A DNA stretch of 30,127 nt, taken from positions 1-30,127 of the forward strand of contig JBJHCA010000037.1 of the NCBI GenBank assembly GCA_050485785.1, written 5' to 3'. The notes under the pieces were generated by a model that ran no database searches, was not told where the DNA came from, and worked only from the letters and a program-made list of their open reading frames with translations. A program made the position numbers and the translations under genes. Of the stretch, positions 16,634-25,358 are shown in pieces (positions within the stretch are counted from its first letter, which is position 1; each line of letters begins with the position of its first letter). The stretch is from JBJHCA01 sp050485785 (GTDB lineage: Bacteria; Bacteroidota; Bacteroidia; Chitinophagales; Saprospiraceae).

Positions 16634-17569
16634 TTAACTGTTTTGCAGGCGGTCATAGACTTCCATGACTTCGCGGACATGGCCGGCAGACTCATTTAGG
16701 AGTGCCATTTCGTCTTCATTGAGAGGGAGCTCGATGATTTGTTTTATACCGCCTTTACCGAGTTTTACGGGAACGCCGATAAACAGGTTATTGAGGCCGT
16801 ATTGGCCGGTAAGTAAAGCACAACAAGGGAAAATGCGATTTTCATCGAGCAGGATGGCCCTTGCCATTTGAGCTGAAGCAGCGCCGGGTGCATACCAAGC
16901 AGAAGTTCCCATGAGGTTGACCAATTCACCGCCGCCTACTTTGGTGCGTTGAACAATGGCCCCGAGCTCTTTGCTGCCGATCATTTCAGTAACGGGAATA
17001 CCGGAAACTGTGGTATAACGCGGAAGCGGAACCATGGTATCACCATGTCCGCCCATCAGCACAGCCTGAATATCTTTTGGTGAAACTTCCAGCGCTTCGG
17101 CCAGGAATGCTCGGTAGCGGGCAGTATCCAAAATTCCGGCCATACCCATCACCTTTTCAGCCGGAAGGCCGGAAGACTTGTACGCGGCGTATGTCATAAC
17201 GTCCAGTGGATTTGACACGATGATGAAAACTGCATCCGGCGAATATTTCAATGCAGACTGCGTAACTGTGTTAACGATATTGGCATTGGTGGAAATGAGG
17301 TCGTCACGGCTCATGCCGGGTTTGCGCGGAAGGCCGGCCGTAATGATCACGATTTCAGACCCGGCAGTATCTTCGTAATTGCCCGTACCGGTAATTTTGG
17401 TAGTGTAATAGTCAATTGGGGCCTGCTGCCACATATCGAGTGCCTTTCCTTTTGCCAGGTCGCCTTTGATGTCAATCAGGACCACTTCCTTGATAAAATC
17501 TTCGTGGGCCAGTACATTTGCAACAGTAGCACCTACATTTCCGGCACCAATAACCGTAACTTTGCTCAT
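16634..17569 (-). CDS. mdh: Malate dehydrogenase (LDH-like type)
   Basis: Interconverts malate and oxaloacetate with NAD in the TCA cycle. The 311-residue product has the NAD motif VTVIGAGNVGATVA. GLPRKPGMSRDDLI carries the Arg residues that select a dicarboxylate rather than pyruvate. VSNPLDVMTYAAYKSSGLP and the catalytic-His motif GGHGDTMVPLPRY are also present. I start at the ATG at 17569 (MSKVTVIGAG); an upstream in-frame start at 17602 adds eleven residues not seen in the family. A -7 element lies at 17650-17657. It is transcribed towards the shared terminator at 16580. It lies some 5 kb from sdhCAB, which acts in the same pathway, but the two are not in one operon. Confidence 0.96.
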   Translation of the reverse strand: MSKVTVIGAGNVGATVANVLAHEDFIKEVVLIDIKGDLAKGKALDMWQQAPIDYYTTKITGTGNYEDTAGSEIVIITAGLPRKPGMSRDDLISTNANIVNTVTQSALKYSPDAVFIIVSNPLDVMTYAAYKSSGLPAEKVMGMAGILDTARYRAFLAEALEVSPKDIQAVLMGGHGDTMVPLPRYTTVSGIPVTEMIGSKELGAIVQRTKVGGGELVNLMGTSAWYAPGAASAQMARAILLDENRIFPCCALLTGQYGLNNLFIGVPVKLGKGGIKQIIELPLNEDEMALLNESAGHVREVMEVYDRLQNS

Positions 17570-17649
17570 AACAATAATAAGTTTTTCAATATGATTTGCC
17601 AATCAGGCCGCAATGTCGCTATAGCTGTTACGCCCTGTTTTTCCGCCCG

Positions 17650-17657
17650 CAAAAGTA
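17650..17657 (-). promoter_or_regulatory. -7 element for mdh
   Basis: The minus strand reads TACTTTTG, an exact TAnnTTTG match, about 80 bp upstream of the mdh ATG and just upstream of the divergent folK start. No clear -33 element is present at 19 bp. Confidence 0.45.
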
Positions 17658-17670
17658 AGCAATTTATCTG

Positions 17671-18168
17671 ATGAACCGAGCAGTAAACAAGGTGTATATT
17701 CAGCTGGGGAGCAATGTAGGCAACAGGGAAATGCACTTACAAAGAGCTATCGAAAAAACAATAAAGGAAATCAGTCAAATAGTGGCCTGTTCTGCGCTTT
17801 ATGAGTCACAAGCATGGGGTTTAGAAGATCAGCCACCTTTTATCAATGCCATTATAGTTATTGAATGTAGCTTGCACCCTTTGGCTTTGTTGAAAAAACT
17901 GAAGGCTGTTGAGAATGCAGTGGGGAGAACTGCCGGTGAGCGATGGGGACCCAGGGAGATTGATATGGATATCATTTTGTGGGGCCAGTCCGTGTACATA
18001 GACCACCGGCTTTGGATTCCGCATTTGCATATGATGCAGCGCCGGTTTGTTCTCATGCCGCTGGCAGAGCTGGCCTCAGAAATTGTACACCCGCTTGCAG
18101 GAAAAACTGTCAAAACCTTGCTGGATGAGTGCAGGGATGAGCTATGGGTTAAAAAACTGGACAGGTGA
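17671..18168 (+). CDS. folK: 2-amino-4-hydroxy-6-hydroxymethyldihydropteridine diphosphokinase
   Basis: HPPK transfers pyrophosphate from ATP to 6-hydroxymethyl-7,8-dihydropterin in folate synthesis. The 165-residue protein has the N-terminal YIQLGSNVGNREMHL, the pterin-loop region YESQAWGLEDQPPFINA, and the HPPK signature RWGPREIDMDIILW, whose two Asp residues bind Mg-ATP. WIPHLHMMQRRFVLMPLAEL follows, as in the family. Its TGA overlaps the ATG of the deoxynucleoside kinase (TGATG). The gene diverges from mdh across a gap of about 100 bp. Confidence 0.95.
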   Translation: MNRAVNKVYIQLGSNVGNREMHLQRAIEKTIKEISQIVACSALYESQAWGLEDQPPFINAIIVIECSLHPLALLKKLKAVENAVGRTAGERWGPREIDMDIILWGQSVYIDHRLWIPHLHMMQRRFVLMPLAELASEIVHPLAGKTVKTLLDECRDELWVKKLDR

Positions 18169-18815
18169 TGAAGGACAGGCGGTATTTGTGCATTGAGGGC
18201 AACATAGGCAGTGGTAAAACCACACTATGCAGGTTGCTGGCCGAAAAAAAAGCCGGCCGGCTTGTACTGGAGCAGTTTGCCGACAATCCCTTTTTGCCTA
18301 TGTTTTACGATGACCCTGAACGGTTTGCATTCAGTGTAGAGCTTTTTTTTATGGCTGAACGGTACAAGCAACTCCAGGAGCAGATTTTGCACCCACAGCT
18401 TTTTGATCAACTGGTTATCAGCGACTATCTTTTTGACAAGACCCGAATTTTTGCTCATCAGAATCTGAATGAACACGAGTTCATGCTATTCAGGCGGTTG
18501 TTTGATATTTTGTATACCAGAATACCTAAACCTGATCTTGTCCTTTATCTACACCGTTCACCTGAAGTTTTGCTTCAGTTCATAGCCAGGCGCGGGAGGG
18601 TTTTTGAACAAAAGATTACGGCCAATTACCTGCAGGGTATTCAGCATGCGTATTTCAACTTTTTTAAGGGAAGTACTGAATTTCCGGTAGTGATCCTTCA
18701 CCTTGAAAACCAGAGTTTTGAGCACGATTCGACATTGCTGGGCAAGCTGGAAACACTGACTGAGGAAAATTTCAGTGCGGGCATTCATCACATTGAACCC
18801 GGTCAGTTGTCCTGA
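18168..18815 (+). CDS. Deoxynucleoside kinase (dNK family)
   Basis: Predicted salvage kinase that phosphorylates deoxynucleosides, most likely deoxyadenosine or deoxyguanosine. The 215-residue protein has the P-loop CIEGNIGSGKTT near residues 8-19. FSVELFFMAERYKQL forms the substrate pocket. ISDYLFDKTRIFA replaces the more usual DRS-containing segment. DLVLYLHRSPEVLLQFIARRGR holds the Arg residues of the lid. The ATG at 18168 overlaps the folK stop by one base and is preferred over the GTG at 18165. The 3' end overlaps the stop end of the convergent TPR lipoprotein gene by 13 bp. Substrate preference cannot be fixed from sequence. Confidence 0.88.
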   Translation: MKDRRYLCIEGNIGSGKTTLCRLLAEKKAGRLVLEQFADNPFLPMFYDDPERFAFSVELFFMAERYKQLQEQILHPQLFDQLVISDYLFDKTRIFAHQNLNEHEFMLFRRLFDILYTRIPKPDLVLYLHRSPEVLLQFIARRGRVFEQKITANYLQGIQHAYFNFFKGSTEFPVVILHLENQSFEHDSTLLGKLETLTEENFSAGIHHIEPGQLS

Positions 18816-19762
18816 TGCTGCTCTTCGTTGCGGGCGCGGAACATCTCAATCAGTTCATCAGGGCTTTTGCCCAGATGCTCAATGGAGGCTTCAACCTGTT
18901 CGGCCATAGGATGCCCTGGATAAGACTCCAAAAATTGACTGTAAACCAGGTGTGCCCGGTCAAGGTCCCGTTTCTCGTTTTCATACAAAAATCCCAAAAG
19001 AACCAGCACGCCGGGTCCGGATTCAGCTTTTGGGTGTCTGAACCTAACCCATTCCAGCATTTCAACAGCCAGGTCAACCCGGCCGATGCTGTAGGCATAT
19101 CCTGCTGCTTTGTACATCATGGCCGGCACACTTTCCGAATCGCCGGGATAAACCAAAGACAGGGCCCGTGCTGTGTAAACATGCCTCAAAACGGCTGAAG
19201 CAGGCGGTGGAGCGTCCAGTGAATCAAAGTGAGCTTCAACATCATACCAAACACCATACAGGGATATGTCACCGCCGGGGGTTGCCCGGGTACCTGATTC
19301 AGTATAAAACACCGGATAGCGGTCGGCAATACCCCGCCTGATAAACCCTGCCATGGGAGCGAAAGCGGGCTCAGTTTCGTAAATGGCTGCCAGCAGATCC
19401 AGTGCAAAGGGGTGAACTTCCCTGAGTCCTGCACATTGATGAATGGATTCGTAAAGCAGAGATTTGGCAGAATCGTGATAATTCAGGCGCACCATTACGC
19501 CGGCTTTTCGGTATGAGAACCGGCAATATCGTTCATGATCTTCCGGCCACTTATCTAAAAAAAGCCGGTAAAGATCGCTCAGGTGAACCAGTTCATCATC
19601 GGTAACCGGCTCTCCGCTGTCAATAAGCTGCTCTTCAAGTTCAATGAGCGTAAGCAGACTTTTCTTGTCGGAATGGCAAGCCCAAAACAGGCCGATGGCC
19701 AGCAGTATAAAGAGCATGCCTTTAAGCCGGGAGCGGTTAAACAACATCGTGAGGATGGCCAT
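18803..19762 (-). CDS. TPR-like lipoprotein, function unknown
   Basis: Predicted exported lipoprotein of about 319 residues. From the ATG at 19762 the N terminus is MAILTMLFNRSRLKGMLFIL, and a lipobox-like sequence GLFWACHSD follows, so cleavage before Cys is expected. ATGs at 19747 or 19717 are alternatives. The mature part is mostly helical with TPR-like helices, clearest near the C terminus (PGVLVLLGFLYENEKRDLDRAHLVYSQFLESYPGHPMAEQVEASIEHLG). That segment resembles the YfgC/BamD-style tail in Bacteroidota lipoproteins. It is alone on its strand and converges on the deoxynucleoside kinase with a 13-bp overlap. No specific role can be read. Confidence 0.75.
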   Translation of the reverse strand: MAILTMLFNRSRLKGMLFILLAIGLFWACHSDKKSLLTLIELEEQLIDSGEPVTDDELVHLSDLYRLFLDKWPEDHERYCRFSYRKAGVMVRLNYHDSAKSLLYESIHQCAGLREVHPFALDLLAAIYETEPAFAPMAGFIRRGIADRYPVFYTESGTRATPGGDISLYGVWYDVEAHFDSLDAPPPASAVLRHVYTARALSLVYPGDSESVPAMMYKAAGYAYSIGRVDLAVEMLEWVRFRHPKAESGPGVLVLLGFLYENEKRDLDRAHLVYSQFLESYPGHPMAEQVEASIEHLGKSPDELIEMFRARNEEQHQDN

Positions 19763-19983
19763 AAGCCGAAATATTTGAAAGCTTAAAGTTAGTATTTTTT
19801 TATTTTGAGACTGCATTTCAACCACTACCCTATCGGAGAAACAGTAATTGAAGCCGGGTTATACATAACAAAAAGATATCCCAAAAAAACAACACCCCGC
19901 TGCCAACCGGAAATTGTTTGATGCAGGCTTACTGCCCGATAATCCAAACCCGGGGCGATGGTGAGCATAACGAATAACTTGAT

Positions 19984-19991
19984 TACATTTG
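19984..19991 (+). promoter_or_regulatory. -7 element for the YfhO-family gene
   Basis: TACATTTG matches TAnnTTTG exactly, 28 bp upstream of the ATG at 20020. No TTG is present at the -33 position. Confidence 0.45.
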
Positions 19992-20019
19992 AGCCTTATT
20001 ATTATTGCAATTCAGGTTT

Positions 20020-22527
20020 ATGCACCCCATTATCAGAAAAGCGATACCCCACTTACTGGCGATTGTGTCGTTTGTAGTTTTAATTTCAGCTTACTTTTAT
20101 CCTCAATTTCAGGGCAAATCACTAAGCCAGAGTGATATTACCCAGTGGCGGGGATTTTCGCAGGAAGCTAGGGAATACAGAGAGCAAGAAGGCAGGGAGA
20201 TTTTGTGGACTAATGCCATTTTTATTGGCATGCCCACCAATTTTGTGCAACTGGCACATCCCAATACGCTTGAGTTTTTCAGGAGCCTGAGCAAGTTGTA
20301 TTTTTCCCGGCCCATATCTTTTTTCACCGGGTTTTTTGTCTGTGCCTATATCCTGTTTGTTTGTCTCCGGGTTCCTCCTCTTGTCAGCTTTATTGGGGCT
20401 TCCATGATAGCGCTGTCCACCAACAATCTCATTTTGATGGAAGCCGGTCACAATACCAAGGTAGAAACACTGGCCTATACTTCGCTCATTATAGCCGGTT
20501 TTCTGCTGGCAGTGCGAAGGGCTTATATTTGGGGTGGCATTTTGTTTGCTATTGGGCTGGGCCTGAGTATACACGGCGATCATATTCAGATGACCTATTA
20601 TCTAGGCATTTGCATGCTGATTGGGGTGATAGCGTATTTGATCAAGTACATCCGGGAGAAGGATTACAGTCATATTGGCAAGGTAGCCGGTGTGTTGGGA
20701 CTTGCTGCCCTACTGGCACTGGGGTCGAATGTTTCCCGTTTGTGGACCAACTACGAACTGGCACAGGAAACCATGCGCGGCAAGCCAATTCTTTCCGAAG
20801 TGTCAGCCCGTGAGGCAGGCAGCAGCAGTGAAACAGACGGTCTTGCCTGGGATTATGCCATGGCATGGAGCAACGGCTGGCTCGATAATTTTGCACTGCT
20901 GATCCCCGGAGTAGTGGGTGGTGGCAGCGGTGAAAAGGCAGGCCCGGGTTCTGCATCATACGATGCCCTGCGGCGAGGTGGAGTATCCCCGCAGGCGGAC
21001 GGGAATTATATGCTGCCCATGTATTGGGGTGCATTGCCATTTACCAGCGGGCCGATCTATGCCGGGGCCATAGTCTGCTTTTTGTTTGTACTGGGTATGT
21101 TTCTCCTTAAGGGGCCCTTACGCTGGTGGCTGGGCATATCGGTATTGCTTACCGTGCTGCTTGCCATGGGTAGAAACTTTGAAGTTTTGTCTGCCCTGTT
21201 TTTTGATTACTTTCCGCTGTTCAGCAAATTCAGAACGCCGAACTCCATATTGAGTATTACAGTATTGCTGATGCCGATACCCGGCATATTGGCACTTAAA
21301 GCCATACTTTCCGAAAAAGCAGCACGTGACGAAATCAGGAAAGCACTGATGTACGCTGCAGGAATAACCGGGGGTATCTGTTTGTTTTTTGCCATCGCCG
21401 GCCCGCAGATGTTTGATTTTATCGGGCAATCCGATCAGCAGGTCAGTCAGTCGGGGATTTATGATCTGATCATTCAGGATCGCCAATGGTGGATGCAAAG
21501 TGATGCCCTTCGGTCGCTGGTGTTAATAGTACTGTCAGCAGGATTGATATGGCTCAGTGTAATGGGCAATATCAGGCAGCAACTCATGCTTTTGGGTATT
21601 GCTGCACTGGCCATCTGGGATATTATGTCGGTCAATTTAAGGTATGTACATCCCAATGATTTCATGGCTGCCGATCCCATTGCAACGTTTTTCAGCATGC
21701 GTCCGGTTGACCGGCAGATACTGGACAACGAACCTCACCGCGGGGCATACCGCGTACTAGACCTGTCAATCAATACTTTTAACTCCAGCAGGGCCTCCTA
21801 TTATCATAACACCATAGGGGGCTATCATGCGGCTAAGCTTCAGCGGATACAGGATCTTATTGATCACCATATCAGCAGAAACAACCAGCAGGTGCTCAAT
21901 ATGCTGAACACCAAATACATCATCAATCGCGAAGAGCAGCTGTCCGTTAACCCGGAAGCACTGGGCAATGTCTGGCTGGTGAATGAGATTATAACCGTCA
22001 ATACTCCCCAGGAGGAGATTGATGCACTTCAAACGCTGGATACGCGTACTACTGCTGTAGTGCTCGATAACGAGTTTGACAATTACGTCGGTAGCTTTTC
22101 ACCTAGTGGCGAAGGTTCTATCAGGTTAACTCATTATATTCCCGACCATTGGACTTACCAGTACTCCTCGGACAGCGAGCAGTTTGCCGTATTTTCGGAA
22201 GCTTGGTTTGGCACGGGAGGTGGCCTGAAAGCTTATATTGACGGCCAACAGGTACCTTTTGTAAGGGCCAACTATGCACTGCGGGGATTAAAGCTTCCGG
22301 CCGGAGAACACACCATAGAGTTTAAGTTTCTGCCACGGTCTTATGTTACGGGAAGCGTTATCACCCGGTTCAGTTCACTGCTTTTGGTGCTGGGTACTTT
22401 GGGTTGGCTGGGATATACGGTGTATACAAACAGGAAAAAACTGATGGAAGCGCCTGCTGTTATTGCTGAAAAGCCTGAAGCACCGGCAGCCAAACAATCC
22501 GGCAAGCCCAGACGAAAAAAGCGATAA
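20020..22527 (+). CDS. YfhO-family multispanning membrane protein
   Basis: The product is 835 residues with about twelve hydrophobic segments: one near residues 10-30, then a series from about 95 to 550. A large extracytoplasmic C-terminal region and a last span near 780-800 follow. The tail is very basic (KPRRKKR). In the C-terminal region, FSEAWFGTGGGLKAYIDGQQ and VRANYALRGLKLPAGEHTIEFKF match the conserved end of YfhO (PF09586). That family has GT-C-like architecture and is linked to glycosylation of lipoteichoic acids in Firmicutes; the Bacteroidota substrate is not known to me. The frame extends to a TTG at 20005, but the ATG at 20020 is preferred. A GT4 glycosyltransferase starts 32 bp after the stop, so the two probably act on one glycan. 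Confidence 0.88.
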   Translation: MHPIIRKAIPHLLAIVSFVVLISAYFYPQFQGKSLSQSDITQWRGFSQEAREYREQEGREILWTNAIFIGMPTNFVQLAHPNTLEFFRSLSKLYFSRPISFFTGFFVCAYILFVCLRVPPLVSFIGASMIALSTNNLILMEAGHNTKVETLAYTSLIIAGFLLAVRRAYIWGGILFAIGLGLSIHGDHIQMTYYLGICMLIGVIAYLIKYIREKDYSHIGKVAGVLGLAALLALGSNVSRLWTNYELAQETMRGKPILSEVSAREAGSSSETDGLAWDYAMAWSNGWLDNFALLIPGVVGGGSGEKAGPGSASYDALRRGGVSPQADGNYMLPMYWGALPFTSGPIYAGAIVCFLFVLGMFLLKGPLRWWLGISVLLTVLLAMGRNFEVLSALFFDYFPLFSKFRTPNSILSITVLLMPIPGILALKAILSEKAARDEIRKALMYAAGITGGICLFFAIAGPQMFDFIGQSDQQVSQSGIYDLIIQDRQWWMQSDALRSLVLIVLSAGLIWLSVMGNIRQQLMLLGIAALAIWDIMSVNLRYVHPNDFMAADPIATFFSMRPVDRQILDNEPHRGAYRVLDLSINTFNSSRASYYHNTIGGYHAAKLQRIQDLIDHHISRNNQQVLNMLNTKYIINREEQLSVNPEALGNVWLVNEIITVNTPQEEIDALQTLDTRTTAVVLDNEFDNYVGSFSPSGEGSIRLTHYIPDHWTYQYSSDSEQFAVFSEAWFGTGGGLKAYIDGQQVPFVRANYALRGLKLPAGEHTIEFKFLPRSYVTGSVITRFSSLLLVLGTLGWLGYTVYTNRKKLMEAPAVIAEKPEAPAAKQSGKPRRKKR

Positions 22528-22559
22528 CCCGGGAAACCATATCAGAACAAGTTGCGGGA

Positions 22560-23843
22560 ATGGTGAAGAGAATAGTTTGTTTTGGCCCCGGTCCCCGGTT
22601 CAAAGGCGGTATTGCCCACTATAATACCTCACTGGCCAGGTCATTGGTGCAATTTGGTCAATGCGAAGTACACATAGTTTCGTGGAGCCGCCAATATCCG
22701 TTTTTCATACCCAGGGAATTCAGGGATACACAAAGCAAAGAAGACCCGCTAAAAAGCATTTCAATTCAGGTTCATTACCTGACTGATTTTAATAATCCGC
22801 TAAGCTGGCACCGTACATACCGTTTTATCAAGGCACTCGATCCCGATATGGTGATTTTCCAATGGGCCATAACCATTCAGGGGTTGCCCTTGCGGTACAT
22901 TGCCGGCAAACTTATGAAGCATACCTGTACACGGGTAATCTTTGATCTTCACAATATAGTGCAAAAGGAGAACTCGCTTGCTGACCGGTATTTTACGCGC
23001 AGAGGCATTTCCCGGGCTCACGGATATATAGTGCACGGTGATCTCACTCTCAGAGAACTTCAGTCATTTTTGCCCGATGTACCGTTTGAAGAGGCAGACC
23101 CCGGGTTTTCAGTAGCACCCGGTAAAGTTCCGGTACTTAAGTTGTTCCACCCTGTTTATGACATGTTTACACCGGACGAGAGCCTGAATACAACAAAATT
23201 AAAAGCAGAGCTGGGCCTTCGCAGGCATGTGTTTCTGTTCTTTGGGTTTATCCGGAAATACAAGGGACTACATCATGTAATCGAAGCTTTTTCAAAGGTG
23301 GCTGCTGAGCGAGATGATGTTTCACTGCTGATAGCCGGGGAGTCATTCTGGAACACGCTGGATCAGCGCAGCCTGCAAACACGGATAAAACAGGCCATTT
23401 TTGGTCTGGCCAAATCCATTTTTCTGCGCCGGCAGGATGATGAACGCGAGTACCGCCCTCTGGACATGATTGGGGAACTTGGCATTGATCATCTTGTTTA
23501 TCAGCACATTGGGTTTGTGCCTAACGAGGATGTTCACCTGTACTTCCAGGTGAGTGACTACCTGTTGCTGTTTTATACCTATGCAACGCCCAGTGGTGTG
23601 GAGTCGATTGCGTACAATTTCAACCTGCCTGTTATTGCCACACGGGTAGGCAATTTTCCGGACACTGTGCAGGATGGCATAAACGGGTACCTGGCTGAGC
23701 CCGGGGACGTCAACTCCATGGCAGAGGCTATGTTGCGGGCCATCGAAAACCCCATTCCGCGGGAGAATGTAGGCCAAACTGCAGCTCAAATGAGTTGGGA
23801 GCGCTATGTAAAGACTATTCTTGGCAGTGTTGATGTGGGGTGA
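22560..23843 (+). CDS. Glycosyltransferase family 4 (GT-B fold)
   Basis: Predicted cytoplasmic, membrane-associated glycosyltransferase, 427 residues. The N-terminal domain opens with IVCFGPGPRFKGGIAHYNTSLAR, the Gly-rich acceptor-side loop of GT4 enzymes. The C-terminal domain begins near residue 220 (HVFLFFGFIRKYKGLHHVIEAF) and contains IGFVPNEDVHLYFQVSDYLLL. The donor-site segment SGVESIAYNFNLPVIATRVGNFPD follows; its first Glu of the usual E-x7-E pair is retained and the second is replaced. It ends with the usual NGYLAEPGDVNSMAEAM. It lies in the same orientation as the YfhO gene. Donor sugar and acceptor are unknown. Confidence 0.88.
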   Translation: MVKRIVCFGPGPRFKGGIAHYNTSLARSLVQFGQCEVHIVSWSRQYPFFIPREFRDTQSKEDPLKSISIQVHYLTDFNNPLSWHRTYRFIKALDPDMVIFQWAITIQGLPLRYIAGKLMKHTCTRVIFDLHNIVQKENSLADRYFTRRGISRAHGYIVHGDLTLRELQSFLPDVPFEEADPGFSVAPGKVPVLKLFHPVYDMFTPDESLNTTKLKAELGLRRHVFLFFGFIRKYKGLHHVIEAFSKVAAERDDVSLLIAGESFWNTLDQRSLQTRIKQAIFGLAKSIFLRRQDDEREYRPLDMIGELGIDHLVYQHIGFVPNEDVHLYFQVSDYLLLFYTYATPSGVESIAYNFNLPVIATRVGNFPDTVQDGINGYLAEPGDVNSMAEAMLRAIENPIPRENVGQTAAQMSWERYVKTILGSVDVG

Positions 23844-23856
23844 TCACTTTTTGTGG

Positions 23857-23873
23857 AGCAGCCTCCGGCTGCT
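23857..23873 (+). terminator. Possible weak terminator after the GT4 gene
   Basis: AGCAGCC-TCC-GGCTGCT forms a 7-bp GC-rich stem with a 3-nt loop, 14 bp past the GT4 stop. It is followed by ATTTAAG, a poor U-tract, so termination may be partial or the hairpin may do something else. Confidence 0.35.
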
Positions 23874-23917
23874 ATTTAAGTTGTAGCTGCATTCAAAGCA
23901 AAAAAGCACTGAAGTAT

Positions 23918-23968
23918 TTCGTAGAAATTACGAAACCAATACTCATTACTTTCGTAAAAATAGCGAAA
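23918..23968. repeat. Direct repeat copy A (downstream of the ATPase gene), with inverted repeats
   Basis: Holds TTCGTAGAAATTACGAA (23918-23934) and a second, degenerate dyad TTCGTAAAAATAGCGAA (23951-23967), with centres 33 bp apart. It matches copy B at 40 of 51 positions without gaps. It lies 47 bp beyond the stop codon of the ATPase gene, where an operator for that gene would not be expected. Confidence 0.85.
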
Positions 23969-24014
23969 TTATTGCGATTTGATTGCCTGTTGTTATCTGT
24001 CGCATAGCGTAAAA

Positions 24015-25304
24015 TTAGCTGGACTTTAATCCGGAAACCCAATCTACAAAAGGGATGATTTCAATTTTTACGCCATCTTGTTCCAGCCGTTCAGTTTGAT
24101 CGAAGGTTACAATAGTCCCTTTTTGGATGTTTAGTTTTTTACAAGCATGCAAAAGCCCCCTGATTTCCCGGTTTTTTGTGTCGGCAGATTCTAATTGGTA
24201 ACTTACTTGCAGGGCTTTTAACTCGTTACTTGTTTTGATGATAAAGTCACATTCGTAGCGATCTTTAAAGTAAAAGACTTCATAGCCTGCTTTTACAATT
24301 TCCAGTAGCACCGTATTTTCGAACAAGCTTCCCAGGTTGTCCGACATACTAAAAGTAACAGCTCGTAACAGGCCGGTATCTATGGCATACAGTTTCTTTT
24401 CTGATTTTGCCTGTTTAATTTCTGAAAAGTCAAAACGCGAAACGGGCACCGTTAAAAATACGGCATAAACGTATTGTTCAAAATCATACAGATAGTTGTT
24501 GCTGATTTTATAACCCAGAGACCGTAAATCATTATACACTCTGTTTACTGATAGCGGTTTACCGATTCCGGCAAACAGTTTCTTGATAAAGAATTTGAGA
24601 ATTTCCACATCAGCAATGCGATAACGCTCCACGATATCCCGAAATATCATGGTATTGAAATAGGATTGCATCATGCGAACGCTGATTTCCTCATTAGCAC
24701 CCACTGACTCGGGAAACCCACCGTACATTATGAATTGCCTGGCATGATGAATGACTTTTGCCCGGTTTGAAGGATGTATAAGGTCAAATTTTACATTTAT
24801 AAATCGCAGATATGATCCAAAGCTTAACGGATATACCGTATAGGTAAGAGACCTGCCTCTCAATGCATCGGCAATTTCGATACTCAGCAACCTGGCATTG
24901 GATCCGGTTACATATATATGGCGCGTATAATTGTCAAAAATTCTTCTGATAAATCTTTCCCAACCGGGCACAATTTGGATCTCGTCAAAAAAGAAATAGC
25001 AATCATGCAAGGATTGATCGGGAAACAACTCACGATAAGCTTGTAATATCAGATCCAGATCGTTCGCTTGTAGATGCAAGCGCTCATCTTCAAAGTTTAA
25101 AAAAACGATTCGCTCCCTTGATACACCGGAATCTGTCAAACGTCTGATGGTGTCATACATCAGATAAGTTTTTCCACTGCGACGCGAACCAATCAAAGTT
25201 ACAACCATCGGCGAATCAAGCGGCAAGCTTATGTTGCGATGCTTTACTTCAGGCAATAACCGCTGTTGAAACTCAACTATGATGGACTTTAGCAAGGTTT
25301 TCAT
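24015..25304 (-). CDS. AAA_14/DUF4143 ATP-binding protein
   Basis: Predicted P-loop ATPase of the prokaryotic family that joins an AAA_14 domain to DUF4143; function is generally unknown. The 429-residue protein has Walker A GSRRSGKT (39-46), Walker B CYFFFDEIQ (102-110) and a sensor-like YVTGSNARLLS (131-141). Helices that normally form a winged-helix-like region follow (about 215-285, LSVNRVYNDLRSLGYKISNNYLYDF). The C-terminal PD-(D/E)xK-like fold has ECDFIIK (351-357) and ALQVSYQL near 370. There the usual E-x-K is replaced by Q-x-S, so nuclease activity is doubtful. It stands alone between convergent glycan genes, bracketed by repeats. Its promoter overlaps an inverted repeat. The start at 25304 gives a typical N terminus. 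Confidence 0.88.
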   Translation of the reverse strand: MKTLLKSIIVEFQQRLLPEVKHRNISLPLDSPMVVTLIGSRRSGKTYLMYDTIRRLTDSGVSRERIVFLNFEDERLHLQANDLDLILQAYRELFPDQSLHDCYFFFDEIQIVPGWERFIRRIFDNYTRHIYVTGSNARLLSIEIADALRGRSLTYTVYPLSFGSYLRFINVKFDLIHPSNRAKVIHHARQFIMYGGFPESVGANEEISVRMMQSYFNTMIFRDIVERYRIADVEILKFFIKKLFAGIGKPLSVNRVYNDLRSLGYKISNNYLYDFEQYVYAVFLTVPVSRFDFSEIKQAKSEKKLYAIDTGLLRAVTFSMSDNLGSLFENTVLLEIVKAGYEVFYFKDRYECDFIIKTSNELKALQVSYQLESADTKNREIRGLLHACKKLNIQKGTIVTFDQTERLEQDGVKIEIIPFVDWVSGLKSS

Positions 25305-25326
25305 TCACTTCTGTCTTTGAAAGCAA

Positions 25327-25358
25327 CAAAAGTAAGAAGCTTCGTAGAAACTACGAAA
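25327..25358 (-). promoter_or_regulatory. Promoter with embedded operator for the ATPase gene
   Basis: On the minus strand a TTTCG (25354-25358, one mismatch from the TTTTG-type -33 element) is separated by exactly 19 bp from TACTTTTG (25327-25334), a perfect -7 TAnnTTTG. The inverted repeat TTCGTAGTTTCTACGAA (25341-25357) fills most of the spacer and contributes part of the -33 element, where a bound repressor would block RNA polymerase. The start codon is 22 bp further downstream. Confidence 0.6.
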
